In this document: one piece after another, positions 7,250-14,807 of the stretch
Layout of the letters: every line of letters starts with the position of its first letter
Position numbering within the stretch: the first letter of the stretch is position 1
DNA from: Clostridiales bacterium
GTDB lineage: Bacteria; Bacillota; Clostridia; Oscillospirales; Butyricicoccaceae
Assembly: GCA_019418305.1 (NCBI GenBank)
Contig: DYCA01000039.1
Coordinates: 1 to 14,849 of the forward strand
Direction: 5' to 3'
Length of the DNA stretch: 14,849 nt
Notes under the pieces: generated by a model
Told to the model about the DNA's origin: nothing
The model's input: the letters and a program-made list of their open reading frames with translations, nothing else
The model's database searches: none
Translations under genes and position numbers: made by a program

Positions 7250-9496
7250 TTATCGCCTTTTGCGCGTGGGCGGCTTGCCCTTGCGGCCGCGTCCTTTGCC
7301 GCGTCCCTGCCGGCGGCGCTGTGCGCGGTTTCCGGGCGCAGGCGCAAACGCGGGAGGCGGCGCATCCTCGGTCGGGTCGGATATCGGCAGCGCGCCTTCG
7401 GCGGGCGCAAAGTCAATTTGTCCGGTCACTTCGCTCGCGGCAAGGAGTTTGACGCGAATTGGTGTGCCGATGGTAAAGCGTTTGCCCGTGCGGCGGCCGG
7501 TCATGGTCATGCGTTGCTCGTCATACTGGTAGAAGTCACCCGTGAGCAGTTCGACGCGAATCAGTCCTTCGCAGCCGTTTTCGAGGGCCACAAAGATGCC
7601 GAACGACTGCACGCCAGACACCTCTGCGTCAAATTCCTCACCGATGAAGCGCTTCATATAGGCCGCGATATACAACTTGTCAATGCCACGTTCACACTCG
7701 TCCGCAGCCTGTTCGCGCGTGGAGGATTGAGATGCGGCTTCTTCGCACAGGGTATGGTCGGCGGTCGTGAATTCTTCGCCGGTCAGCGCCTTTTGCAGCA
7801 TTCGGTGCGCCACCAAATCGGGATAGCGACGGATGGGAGAGGTGAAATGCAGATAGAACTTTGCTTTCAGGCCATAGTGGCCGATGCACTCATCCGCGTA
7901 GCGCGCGCGGGCAAGGCTGCGCAGCAGCAGCGTAGGCAGAATGCGCTGCTTGGGGTCGTTCTTCGCGCCGCGCAGTACGGTCTGAAACTGGAAGGTGTCC
8001 TCCGGCTTGGAGGGGTCGATGCGGTAGCCAAACGGCCGCGCAAAGGCTGCGAACACGCGCAGCTTGTCCGGGTCGGGGTTTTCGTGTACGCGGTACACGG
8101 TCGGAAGCTCCCTTTTGCACATATACTCTGCGACCGCTTCATTCGCCGCAAGCATGAATTCCTCGATGAGCTTTTCGCTTTCGCCCCGGTCGCGGTATTG
8201 AATGTCGGTTGGATTGCCGTTTTCGTCCACGATGATTTGCGCTTCCGGGATGTCAAGCTCCAAAGCACCACGCTCAATGCGCCGCTTGTACAGCGCGTGC
8301 GCAAGGTCGTTCATGCGCTCGGCGGTATCGACGAGGAAGGCGTACTCTTCCCGCAGGGCCTTGTCGCCCGCAAGGATTTGATTTACCTTGTTGTAGGTCA
8401 TGCGCGCACCCGACCGGATGACCGATTTGGCAAAGCGGGCCTTGTACCGCCGCCCGTCCTTGTCCACCTCCATCAGCGCGGAGAAGGTCAGACGGTCGAC
8501 ACCGGGATTGAGCGAACAGATGCCATGGCTGAGCGCAAACGGCAGCATAGGCACGACATGGCCCGGGTAATAAACCGACGTGCCGCGGCGGAACGCCTCC
8601 ATATCGAGCGGCGCGCCGGGCGTGACGTAATGCGACACGTCGGCAATATGCACGCCGAGCAGCAAATGTCCGTTTTCGAGCGGCTCGAGCGATACCGCAT
8701 CGTCAAAGTCCTTCGCGTCATCGCCGTCGATGGTGAAGATGAGCTTGTCCCGCAGGTCGAGACGGTCCTTACACGCTGCCGGGTCGATCTCCTGCCCGAT
8801 TGCGTCCGCCTCTTGCAGCACCTCGTCGGGAAATACATCATACACGCCGTTTTCGTGCAGGATGCCTGCAATGGCGGCCTCCATCGTGCCGTCCTCACCC
8901 AGATTGGCTTCGATCACGCCCTGTGGAAGAAATCTTTCGTCGCCGTAATGCGAAACGGACACTGCGACGCGATCGCCGGGTTGGGCGTCGCCCAGATGGT
9001 GGCGATCGATCGCAATTTCAGGGTATTTTTTCGAGGTTGGCTGCACGAAATACGCATTGCCGCGCTGCACCAGCGCGCCGGTCAGTTCGCGGTCGGCGCG
9101 GCGCAGCACGCGAATGACCGTACCCTCGCGTCGTCCGCGATTGTTTTTGCGCTCGGACAGCTTGACCAGTACGCGGTCGCCATGCCACGCGCCGCCGTTT
9201 GCATCGGGCGGGATAAACAGGTCGTCCGGCTTGGTGCCATCCGCGGGCGCGTCAGGGGCGACAAAAGCGAAGGCGCGTTCGGTGGCAAGATAGGTGCCTG
9301 CCACACAGCCGTAATGCGTGCAGACGGCAAAACGGTTTTTCTTGTTTTTCATCACCTGACCGTCCGCAATCAGATGGTCGAGCGCGTCCTTCAGTTCATT
9401 CTTTCCGGTTTCGGGCATGGCGCGGCGCATCTCATCCATGCGCATGGGCTGCGTCAGTAGGGCAAGCAGTTTGCTTTCCAGCTCAGTTCGTTCCAT
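7250..9496 (-). CDS. rnr: Ribonuclease R
   Basis: This 748-aa 3'-5' exoribonuclease degrades structured RNA and takes part in rRNA quality control and trans-translation-linked mRNA decay. Order of domains: N-terminal winged-helix-like segment (about 1-65), cold-shock/OB regions (about 65-220), catalytic RNB domain (about 250-575), and S1 domain (about 618-697). The Mg2+-binding aspartates are in TIDGDDAKDFDDA (D257, D263, D265, D266), and HFTSPIRRYPDLVAHR (550-565) is the conserved RNB end. The last 25-30 residues are a Pro/Ala linker then an Arg/Gly/Lys-rich basic tail, typical of RNase R. ATG 9496 has AAGGAGGG at 9503-9510. In many Firmicutes rnr sits next to secG and smpB; here it is followed by the patatin-like gene instead. 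Confidence 0.97.
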   Translation of the reverse strand: MERTELESKLLALLTQPMRMDEMRRAMPETGKNELKDALDHLIADGQVMKNKKNRFAVCTHYGCVAGTYLATERAFAFVAPDAPADGTKPDDLFIPPDANGGAWHGDRVLVKLSERKNNRGRREGTVIRVLRRADRELTGALVQRGNAYFVQPTSKKYPEIAIDRHHLGDAQPGDRVAVSVSHYGDERFLPQGVIEANLGEDGTMEAAIAGILHENGVYDVFPDEVLQEADAIGQEIDPAACKDRLDLRDKLIFTIDGDDAKDFDDAVSLEPLENGHLLLGVHIADVSHYVTPGAPLDMEAFRRGTSVYYPGHVVPMLPFALSHGICSLNPGVDRLTFSALMEVDKDGRRYKARFAKSVIRSGARMTYNKVNQILAGDKALREEYAFLVDTAERMNDLAHALYKRRIERGALELDIPEAQIIVDENGNPTDIQYRDRGESEKLIEEFMLAANEAVAEYMCKRELPTVYRVHENPDPDKLRVFAAFARPFGYRIDPSKPEDTFQFQTVLRGAKNDPKQRILPTLLLRSLARARYADECIGHYGLKAKFYLHFTSPIRRYPDLVAHRMLQKALTGEEFTTADHTLCEEAASQSSTREQAADECERGIDKLYIAAYMKRFIGEEFDAEVSGVQSFGIFVALENGCEGLIRVELLTGDFYQYDEQRMTMTGRRTGKRFTIGTPIRVKLLAASEVTGQIDFAPAEGALPISDPTEDAPPPAFAPAPGNRAQRRRQGRGKGRGRKGKPPTRKRR

Positions 9497-9517
9497 AAAA
9501 AGCCCTCCTTTCTATTC

Positions 9518-9526
9518 AGTATACCA
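9518..9526 (-). promoter_or_regulatory. Extended -10 promoter of rnr
   Basis: On the - strand TGGTATACT (9526-9518) is an extended -10 element about 22 bases before the rnr start codon. The -35 region is T-rich (TTTTAT-like) without a good consensus. Confidence 0.6.
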
Positions 9527-9569
9527 TTATCCAAGGCGGAATAAAAGGAAAATTGGCGTAAGCTCCGGT

Positions 9570-9598
9570 TTGACGGCGCGCGGGTCGCATGGTACACT
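9570..9598 (+). promoter_or_regulatory. Promoter of the SDR-TtcA operon
   Basis: TTGACG at 9570-9575 and TACACT at 9593-9598 are spaced 17 bases apart, with TGG directly before the -10 (extended -10). It diverges from the rnr promoter and lies about 35-40 bases before the SDR start codon. Confidence 0.8.
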
Positions 9599-9633
9599 AA
9601 GAGTAAGCAAAAACCTCCGGAAAGGGGAGCAGC

Positions 9634-10392
9634 ATGATGAAAGCATTGATTACCGGCGCGTCCTCAGGCATTGGGCGTGAAATTGCCCGACTGCTGTCTG
9701 AGCGCGGCTATGAGCTGATTTTGTGTGCGCGGCGGGAGGACCGGCTGCGTGAACTTGCTGCCGAGCTGCCGACCGTGTGCCATATCATCGCGGCGGACGT
9801 TTCGGACGCAAAGGAATGCCGCCTGCTGTATGAAGCGGCACGCGGGGATGACCTTGAGGTGGTCGTCAATAACGCGGGCTTCGGTCTGTTCGGCGCGTTC
9901 ACCGAAACCGATTTGGATGAAGAGCTGCGCATGATTGACACCAACATTCGCGCGGTGCATATCCTGACCAAGCTGGCTGTGCAGGATTTTCAGAAACGCG
10001 GGCGCGGCTATGTGCTCAATGTCGCGTCGAGCGCGGGCTTTTTGCCGGGTCCGCTCATGGCGACCTATTACGCGACCAAAAACTACGTTTTGCGGCTGAC
10101 CGAAGCGCTGCGCGAGGAGCTGCGGCGTGCGGGCAGCGGTGTCAAGGTGTGCGCGTTGTGCCCCGGACCGGTGGATACCGAGTTTAACAAGGTTGCGGGC
10201 GTACGGTTTGCACTCGGCGGCCTGACCGCACAGCGGGTTGCGCGTGCGGCGGTGGACGGGATGTTCGCGGGCAAAGGTATCGTTGTGCCGGGTGCAGCGA
10301 TGAAGGCGATGACGGTTGCGCGCCATTTCGCGCCGGACAGCCTGCTGGCGCGTGTAACCTATCACTTCCAGCACAAAAAGGGTGGCGCATGA
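9634..10392 (+). CDS. SDR-family NAD(P)-dependent oxidoreductase
   Basis: This 252-aa classical short-chain dehydrogenase/reductase has the cofactor loop TGASSGIG (7-14), NNAG (79-82), the catalytic serine in VASSAGF (S132), and the YxxxK pair Y145/K149 in YYATK. CARRED (31-36), with two arginines after beta-2, favours NADP(H). It resembles the DltE/YMR226c-like group of reductases acting on small hydroxy acids or ketones, but the substrate is not readable. Two adjacent ATG codons compete. AAGGGGAG at 9622-9629 is closer to optimal spacing for the ATG at 9637, giving a 251-aa product. The stop TGA overlaps the next gene's ATG (ATGA at 10389-10392), so it is translationally coupled with the TtcA-like gene. 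No membrane segment is seen. Confidence 0.93.
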   Translation: MMKALITGASSGIGREIARLLSERGYELILCARREDRLRELAAELPTVCHIIAADVSDAKECRLLYEAARGDDLEVVVNNAGFGLFGAFTETDLDEELRMIDTNIRAVHILTKLAVQDFQKRGRGYVLNVASSAGFLPGPLMATYYATKNYVLRLTEALREELRRAGSGVKVCALCPGPVDTEFNKVAGVRFALGGLTAQRVARAAVDGMFAGKGIVVPGAAMKAMTVARHFAPDSLLARVTYHFQHKKGGA

Positions 10393-11186
10393 CCGGACAG
10401 GAGATTCGGCGCACGCTGCAAAGCGAATTTGTGCGCACGCTGCGCAAACCCTTTGTGGACGCGGTCAAGGCATACCGGCTGGTGCAGCCGGGGGACGCTG
10501 TCGCGGTCTGCATTTCGGGCGGTAAGGATTCCATGCTGCTCGCGCTTCTGCTGCAGGATTTACAGCGCACGGTGGATTTTTCGCTGCGCTTTCTGGCGAT
10601 GGACCCAGGCTACACGCCCGAGGGGCGCGTGCGGCTAGAAGCGAACGCCGCGCACCTTGGTCTGCCGCTCGAGGTGTTTGAGACCAATGTGCTGCGCATC
10701 GCGGGCAACCACGCGGCTGAGCATCCGTGCTTTTTGTGCGCGAAAATGCGGCGCGGATATCTGTACACCGAAGCGCAAAAACGCGGCTGCAACAAGATTG
10801 CGCTCGGTCATCACTATGACGACGCGGTCGAGACGGTGCTGATGGGACTGATTTACGGCGGACAGGTGCAGGCGATGCTGCCGCGCCTTGCCGCGAAAAA
10901 TTATGCGGGGATGGAGCTGATTCGTCCGCTGTATCTGACACGCGAACGCAATGTACAGGCGTGGGCAGAGTTTTGCGGGCTGGATTTTGCATCGTGCGAC
11001 TGCCCGGCAAAACAGTTGGAGCGCGACACCAAGCGCGCCGCAGTCAAGGCGCTGATTGCGTCGCTGGCGGCGGAAAATCCGCAGATTGAGGCGAACATCC
11101 TAAACGCCGTTAAAAATGTCGATACCGCAAAGCTGCTCGGTTGGCGGGATGAAAACGGACACCACAGCTTTCTGGACCGGCTGTGA
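10389..11186 (+). CDS. TtcA-like PP-loop tRNA 2-thiolation protein
   Basis: This 265-aa protein belongs to the TtcA/TtuA branch of PP-loop ATPases, whose members activate a tRNA base by adenylation and insert sulfur using an Fe-S cluster. The PP-loop SGGKDS is at 43-48. C114 and C117 form the CxxC in HPCFLCAKMRRG, HHYDDAVET (141-149) is the conserved central motif, and the later cysteine ligand is provided by ASCDCPAK (C203 or C205). That spacing matches a three-cysteine cluster site. E. coli TtcA makes 2-thiocytidine at position 32. Firmicute homologues are often annotated alike, but their exact base target is less certain, so I leave the symbol empty. Its ATG overlaps the SDR stop (ATGA). 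A terminator follows within ten bases of the stop. Confidence 0.87.
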   Translation: MTGQEIRRTLQSEFVRTLRKPFVDAVKAYRLVQPGDAVAVCISGGKDSMLLALLLQDLQRTVDFSLRFLAMDPGYTPEGRVRLEANAAHLGLPLEVFETNVLRIAGNHAAEHPCFLCAKMRRGYLYTEAQKRGCNKIALGHHYDDAVETVLMGLIYGGQVQAMLPRLAAKNYAGMELIRPLYLTRERNVQAWAEFCGLDFASCDCPAKQLERDTKRAAVKALIASLAAENPQIEANILNAVKNVDTAKLLGWRDENGHHSFLDRL

Positions 11187-11194
11187 GGGAAAAC

Positions 11195-11230
11195 AAAAGC
11201 GGAAAACCTACCAGGGCTTTCCGCTTTTTT
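11195..11230. terminator. Bidirectional terminator between the TtcA-like gene and the metal ATPase
   Basis: AAAAGCGGAAA (11195-11205) pairs with TTTCCGCTTTT (11218-11228), with a further small CCT/AGG stem inside, and runs into T6 on the + strand. On the - strand it is followed by TTTTGTTTT. It lies between convergent stop codons at 11186 and 11234. Confidence 0.92.
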
Positions 11231-11233
11231 GTG

Positions 11234-13684
11234 TTATTCGGTTTTGACATACAGCATACGGATGGAATTGAGCACGCACAGCATGGCAACGCCGGAGTCT
11301 GCGAATACTGCCAGCCACATGGATGCGATTCCGGCAAGGCCCAGCACCATGACCAGCAGCTTAATGCCCAGCGCAAACGCAATGTTCTGGTGTGAGATGC
11401 GCCGCGCGCCGCGCGCAATCTGCACGGAAGCCGGAATGGAGGACAGGTCGGCGTTCATGAATACCACGTCCGCGGCTTCAATTGCCGCGTCCGCGCCGCT
11501 GCCCATCGCTGCGCCTACGTCCGCGCCCGCAAGCACGGGCGCGTCGTTGATGCCGTCGCCGACGAACATCACCGCGCCGTGCTTTTCGCGCAGCTCGGTC
11601 AGTGCAGTCAGTTTGTCCTCGGGCAGTAGACGTGCGCGCACCTCTTGGATACCAAGTTCCTTTGCGACCGCGTCTGCGGTCTCCTGCGCGTCTCCGGTCA
11701 GCATGGCAGTGGTCAGGCCCTGCGCCTGCATGCGGTCCATGGCCTGTTTCGCGTCTGCCTTGACCGTGTCCGCAATCACAATATGGCCGAGCAGATGTCC
11801 GTCTCGTGCAAGCAGCACCTCGGTGCTGCCGGGCGTGCCGGTGAAGCCTGCAAGATTGATGCCGTGCCGCTCGAGCAGCTTACGGTTGCCGCAAAGCACG
11901 GTTTCGCCGCCGATAACGGCTTCCACGCCTTCGCCTGCCTGTTCACGGATGGAATCCGCAGCAGGGTAGTCGGTCTGGCAGGCGGACAGAATGGATTTTG
12001 CAATCGGATGGGTGGATGCGGATTCGCAGGCTGCCGCAAGCTGCAGCAGTTCGACGGCTTCCATATTCGCGTCCGCGGCAGGCACCACCTGCTGCACGAC
12101 GAAGTTGCCGCGGGTGATGGTGCCGGTCTTATCCATGACAATGGTTTTCACATCGCTCAGCGCTTCCAACGACACGCCGCCTTTGAACAGAATGCCGCGT
12201 TTGGAGCCTGCACCGATGCCTGCAAAATAGGTCAGCGGTACGCTCAGCACAAGCGCACACGGACAGGAAATGACAAGGAAGGTCAGCGCAGTATAGACCC
12301 AATGACTCCAGTCGCCGGTGATGACGCCGGGGACAAGGGCGGTCAGTACCGCAATGCCGACAACGGCAGGCGTGTAAACACGCGAAAAGCGTGTGATAAA
12401 GCGGTCGATTTTTGGTTTGCGCGCAGCAGCGTTTTCCACGCTGTCCAAAATACGCTGTACCATGCTTTCGGCCAGCACATGGGTGACGCGCAGTTTGAGC
12501 ACGCCGTCTGTATTGACGCAGCCGGACAGCGCGCGGTCGCCGGGCGCGACGCGCACCGGTACCGGCTCACCGGTGATGGCGGCGGTGTCCAGACGGCTGA
12601 CGCCTTCCTCAACTACGCCATCGAGTGGGACACGGTCGCCTGGACGGACGAGAACGAGGTCATGGACTTGCGCATCGGCGGCGGGGATGGTCTGCGTGCT
12701 GCCATCGGGCTGGATACGATTGACGGTTTCCGGCCGCAAATCGACCGCCTGCATGATCTGACGGCGCGAACGCTCGACCGCACGGTCCTCAAAATATTCG
12801 CCGATACGGTAGAACAGCATAACGCCGACTGCCTCGTCGGATGCGCCGATGGCCCATGCGCCGATGGTTGCCAGTGACATCAAAAAGTTTTCGTCAAAGA
12901 TTCGGCCTTTGCCGATATTGCGCACAGCGGTCAGCAGCACGCGCCAGCCGAGCAGCAAATATGCTGCCAGCATAGCGACGACCTGCGGCACACCGTTCAG
13001 CACCAATTCGCCAAGCAGGAACAGTCCTGCGCCGATGAGCAGTTCGGCCAGCGTATGGCCACCGGTTTCCTCTTCCTCCTCCTCAGGCGCAATGACCTTG
13101 GTCGCGCTTTCGATGGAGGTGCAGATTTCACGGATGCGGGGCAGCAACGCGTCCGGATTGTCACCGGTCACGCGCAGCTGGCGGGTCTCAAACACCAGAG
13201 TGCAGTCGTGCACACCGTCCAGACGGCTGATTTGGTGCTGCATTTCAGCAGCGCAGTGCGCGCAGCCGAGGTTTTGCAATGTATACACGCGCTGCTTGCC
13301 GTGCTTGTGGAAAGCATGCGCTTCGGGATGGTGTTCGTGATGCTCCTGATGATGATGCTCGTGCCCACAGCCGCAGGCACCATCGTGATGGTGATGCTCG
13401 TGCCCGCAGTCGCAGGCGTCATCGTGATGGTGATGCTCGTGCCCACAGTCACAGGCATCATCGTGGTGATGATGCTCGTGCCCACAGTCACAGGCATCAT
13501 CGTGGTGATGATGCTCGTGCCCGCAGTCGCAGGCATCATCGTGGTGGTGATGGTGCTCTTGTCCGCAATTACAAGCAATAGAGTGGGGATGCTCTATATA
13601 ATTTTCAGTATTTTCTGCATGCGTGTGGGAGTGTAGAGTGCTTTTGGTTGCAGATGCAGCTCCGCAGGATTCTTCGAATGCCAT
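11234..13684 (-). CDS. Zn2+/Cd2+/Pb2+-exporting P1B-type ATPase with His/Cys-repeat N-terminus
   Basis: This 816-aa membrane pump exports divalent soft metals using ATP (ZntA/CadA type, P1B-2). A Cys/His tandem-repeat region covers about residues 38-115. An HMA domain follows with LGCAHCAAEM (C141, C144), then eight predicted membrane helices. The actuator TGE is at 371-373, the intramembrane CPC at C474-C476, and the phosphorylation site DKTGT at D518. THP (558-560) is the nucleotide-domain HP motif, and GDGIND is at 709-714. K775 and D796 in the last two helices match the lysine and aspartate that define the Zn/Cd/Pb class. ATG 13684 follows TAGGAGGC. An ArsR-like operator and TTGACA promoter precede it, so metal induction is likely. 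No regulator gene is in the window. Confidence 0.95.
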   Translation of the reverse strand: MAFEESCGAASATKSTLHSHTHAENTENYIEHPHSIACNCGQEHHHHHDDACDCGHEHHHHDDACDCGHEHHHHDDACDCGHEHHHHDDACDCGHEHHHHDGACGCGHEHHHQEHHEHHPEAHAFHKHGKQRVYTLQNLGCAHCAAEMQHQISRLDGVHDCTLVFETRQLRVTGDNPDALLPRIREICTSIESATKVIAPEEEEEETGGHTLAELLIGAGLFLLGELVLNGVPQVVAMLAAYLLLGWRVLLTAVRNIGKGRIFDENFLMSLATIGAWAIGASDEAVGVMLFYRIGEYFEDRAVERSRRQIMQAVDLRPETVNRIQPDGSTQTIPAADAQVHDLVLVRPGDRVPLDGVVEEGVSRLDTAAITGEPVPVRVAPGDRALSGCVNTDGVLKLRVTHVLAESMVQRILDSVENAAARKPKIDRFITRFSRVYTPAVVGIAVLTALVPGVITGDWSHWVYTALTFLVISCPCALVLSVPLTYFAGIGAGSKRGILFKGGVSLEALSDVKTIVMDKTGTITRGNFVVQQVVPAADANMEAVELLQLAAACESASTHPIAKSILSACQTDYPAADSIREQAGEGVEAVIGGETVLCGNRKLLERHGINLAGFTGTPGSTEVLLARDGHLLGHIVIADTVKADAKQAMDRMQAQGLTTAMLTGDAQETADAVAKELGIQEVRARLLPEDKLTALTELREKHGAVMFVGDGINDAPVLAGADVGAAMGSGADAAIEAADVVFMNADLSSIPASVQIARGARRISHQNIAFALGIKLLVMVLGLAGIASMWLAVFADSGVAMLCVLNSIRMLYVKTE
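13363..13557 (-). repeat. Five 39-bp tandem repeats encoding a 13-residue His/Cys unit
   Basis: Five consecutive 39-bp units start at 13363, 13402, 13441, 13480 and 13519, in exact register. Units 3 and 4 (13441-13479 and 13480-13518) are identical in DNA; the others differ mainly at silent positions. Each encodes CDCGHEHHHHDDA or a close variant, and degenerate partial copies flank both sides (protein residues about 38-115). The unit length is a multiple of three, so copy-number change keeps the ATPase frame. It is coding, not a CRISPR. Confidence 0.95.
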
Positions 13685-13704
13685 GAAGACGGCCTCCTAA
13701 TCTA

Positions 13705-13742
13705 TATATGAATGATTGCTCATATGTTCATATATTCATATT
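13705..13742 (-). promoter_or_regulatory. ArsR/SmtB-like operator upstream of the metal ATPase
   Basis: A perfect 8-bp inverted repeat, TATATGAA (13705-13712) and TTCATATA (13727-13734), is separated by 14 bases. A third direct copy, TTCATATT, sits at 13735-13742 and an inner CATATG is present. AT-rich ATGAA/TTCAT repeats of this kind over the start region are typical of ArsR/SmtB-family metal sensors (CzrA, CadC). It overlaps the -10 and the expected transcription start. Confidence 0.6.
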
Positions 13743-13766
13743 ATGACATGGCAGGAGGTTTGTCAA
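13738..13766 (-). promoter_or_regulatory. Promoter of the metal ATPase
   Basis: On the - strand a perfect TTGACA (13766-13761) and TAATAT (13743-13738) are spaced exactly 17 bases apart, about 55 bases before the start codon. The -10 lies inside the operator-like repeats. Confidence 0.7.
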
Positions 13767-13789
13767 TATGGGATGCGCAAAAAAATACA

Positions 13790-13820
13790 CAAAAGAAAAG
13801 ACCGTCATTTGACGGTCTTT
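13790..13820 (-). terminator. Terminator of the EamA/DMT transporter gene
   Basis: AAAGACCGTC (13797-13806) pairs perfectly with GACGGTCTTT (13811-13820) around a four-base loop. On the - strand it is followed by CTTTTCTTTT. It lies 20 bases after the transporter stop codon. Confidence 0.88.
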
Positions 13821-13840
13821 GATGCAATTTGAAAGCAAAC

Positions 13841-14734
13841 TCAGGCGGCGCTTTTATCCGGCAGCTGCGCTAAAATGATAGCGGCAAACATCAGTACGCA
13901 GCCCAGAATCTCTCGGCCGGACAATGTTTGGTGCAGGATAATCCAACCGGCAAGCACGGAGATAACCGACTCCAGGCTCATAATCAGCGAGGCCACGGTC
14001 GGGTTCATGCCCTTTTGCCCAATGATTTGCAGGGTATACGCTGCGCCGGAGGACAATGCGCCTGCGTACAGCACAGGCTTCCACGCGGCGAGCAGCGCAC
14101 TCAGACTAGGTTGCTCAAAGAGCAGCATACCCGCGCCTGCAATCACAGCACAGACAAAAAACTGAATGCAGGACATTTTCACGCTGTCGGTCAGAGGAGA
14201 AAAATGGTCGATGACCATGATATGTACCGAAAACAGGATGGCACAGATAAAGGTGAGGAGGTCGCCGCGGTTCACGCTCAACCCGTCGGTCAGACAGAGG
14301 AAATACAGGCCGACGATTGCCAGCGCCACACCGCACCAGACCAGTCTGCCGCATTTGCGCCCGAACAGAAGGCCGAGCAGCGGTACAATCAGGATATAGC
14401 AGGCGGTCAGAAAACCGGATTTGCCGACTGTAGTGTACAGCAGGCCGATCTGCTGAAAAATACTCGCAAAGCACAGCGCCGTGCCGCAGCACACACCGCC
14501 AAGCACCAGCGTTTTGCGTGCGCGCCGTTTTTCTTCGGCGTTTTCGTGCGTATGGCTTGGACCGCTTTGATGCAGGATGACGACGACAGGCAGCAGAACG
14601 ATACCGCCGATCACACTGCGCGCAAACAGAAAGGTAAACGGGCCGACATAGTCCATGCCGACGCTCTGCGCGACGAACGCCACGCCCCAGATGGCGGCGG
14701 TGAGCAGAAGAATCAGGGAGTTTCGGATTTTCAA
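13841..14734 (-). CDS. EamA/DMT-family transporter
   Basis: This 297-aa protein fits the drug/metabolite transporter superfamily: about ten hydrophobic helices in two EamA repeats. The first begins AAIWGVAFVAQSVGMDYVGPFTFLFARS, and the second holds the SSGAAYTLQIIGQKGMNPTVASLIMSLESV region in which the P-T-x-A-S-L-x-x-S-x-E pattern is characteristic. A charged loop with HTHENAEEKRRARK lies after the second helix. Such proteins export amino acids, metabolites or drugs; the substrate cannot be predicted. The start is TTG at 14734, supported by AAAGGAG nine bases upstream and by the absence of an in-frame ATG or GTG close by. It lies between the tRNA terminator and the metal ATPase promoter, with its own terminator, and has no evident link to metal efflux. 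Confidence 0.9.
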   Translation of the reverse strand: MKIRNSLILLLTAAIWGVAFVAQSVGMDYVGPFTFLFARSVIGGIVLLPVVVILHQSGPSHTHENAEEKRRARKTLVLGGVCCGTALCFASIFQQIGLLYTTVGKSGFLTACYILIVPLLGLLFGRKCGRLVWCGVALAIVGLYFLCLTDGLSVNRGDLLTFICAILFSVHIMVIDHFSPLTDSVKMSCIQFFVCAVIAGAGMLLFEQPSLSALLAAWKPVLYAGALSSGAAYTLQIIGQKGMNPTVASLIMSLESVISVLAGWIILHQTLSGREILGCVLMFAAIILAQLPDKSAA

Positions 14735-14743
14735 GGCGAAACA

Positions 14744-14750
14744 CTCCTTT
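14744..14750 (-). promoter_or_regulatory. Ribosome binding site supporting a TTG start
   Basis: The - strand reads AAAGGAG nine bases before the TTG at 14734, which sets the EamA/DMT reading frame. A GTG closer by (within GAGTG) is out of frame. Confidence 0.7.
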
Positions 14751-14773
14751 TACAGAGGAATTGCACATTGCAT

Positions 14774-14805
14774 AAAAAAGCGAACCGCTTCGGGCGGTTC
14801 GCTTT
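14774..14805 (-). terminator. Terminator of the tRNA-Thr gene
   Basis: On the - strand AAAGCGAACCGC (14805-14794) pairs perfectly with GCGGTTCGCTTT (14788-14777) around a five-base loop, followed by T6. It starts three bases after the tRNA CCA end. Confidence 0.95.
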
Positions 14806-14807
14806 CG

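Noticed and set aside
7190..9460. 756-codon + strand frame opposite rnr
   Set aside because: It is antisense to RNase R, whose domains and catalytic motifs are complete. The translation has no recognisable motif and is rich in Arg, His and Ala as expected for a shadow frame in GC-rich DNA.
11645..12877. 410-codon + strand frame opposite the metal ATPase
   Set aside because: It is antisense to the ATPase core. No ribosome binding site and no recognisable domain were seen.
13363..13557. CRISPR-like or non-coding satellite array
   Set aside because: The units are directly adjacent with no unique spacers, and they encode a continuous reading frame of the ATPase.
13055..13636. + strand hydrophobic frame over the His-repeat region (repeating MLVP-V-GIIVV units)
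   Set aside because: It mirrors the ATPase repeat in antisense. The 39-bp unit is divisible by three, so all frames repeat without stops. There is no ribosome binding site, and the sense frame is a certain ATPase N-terminus.
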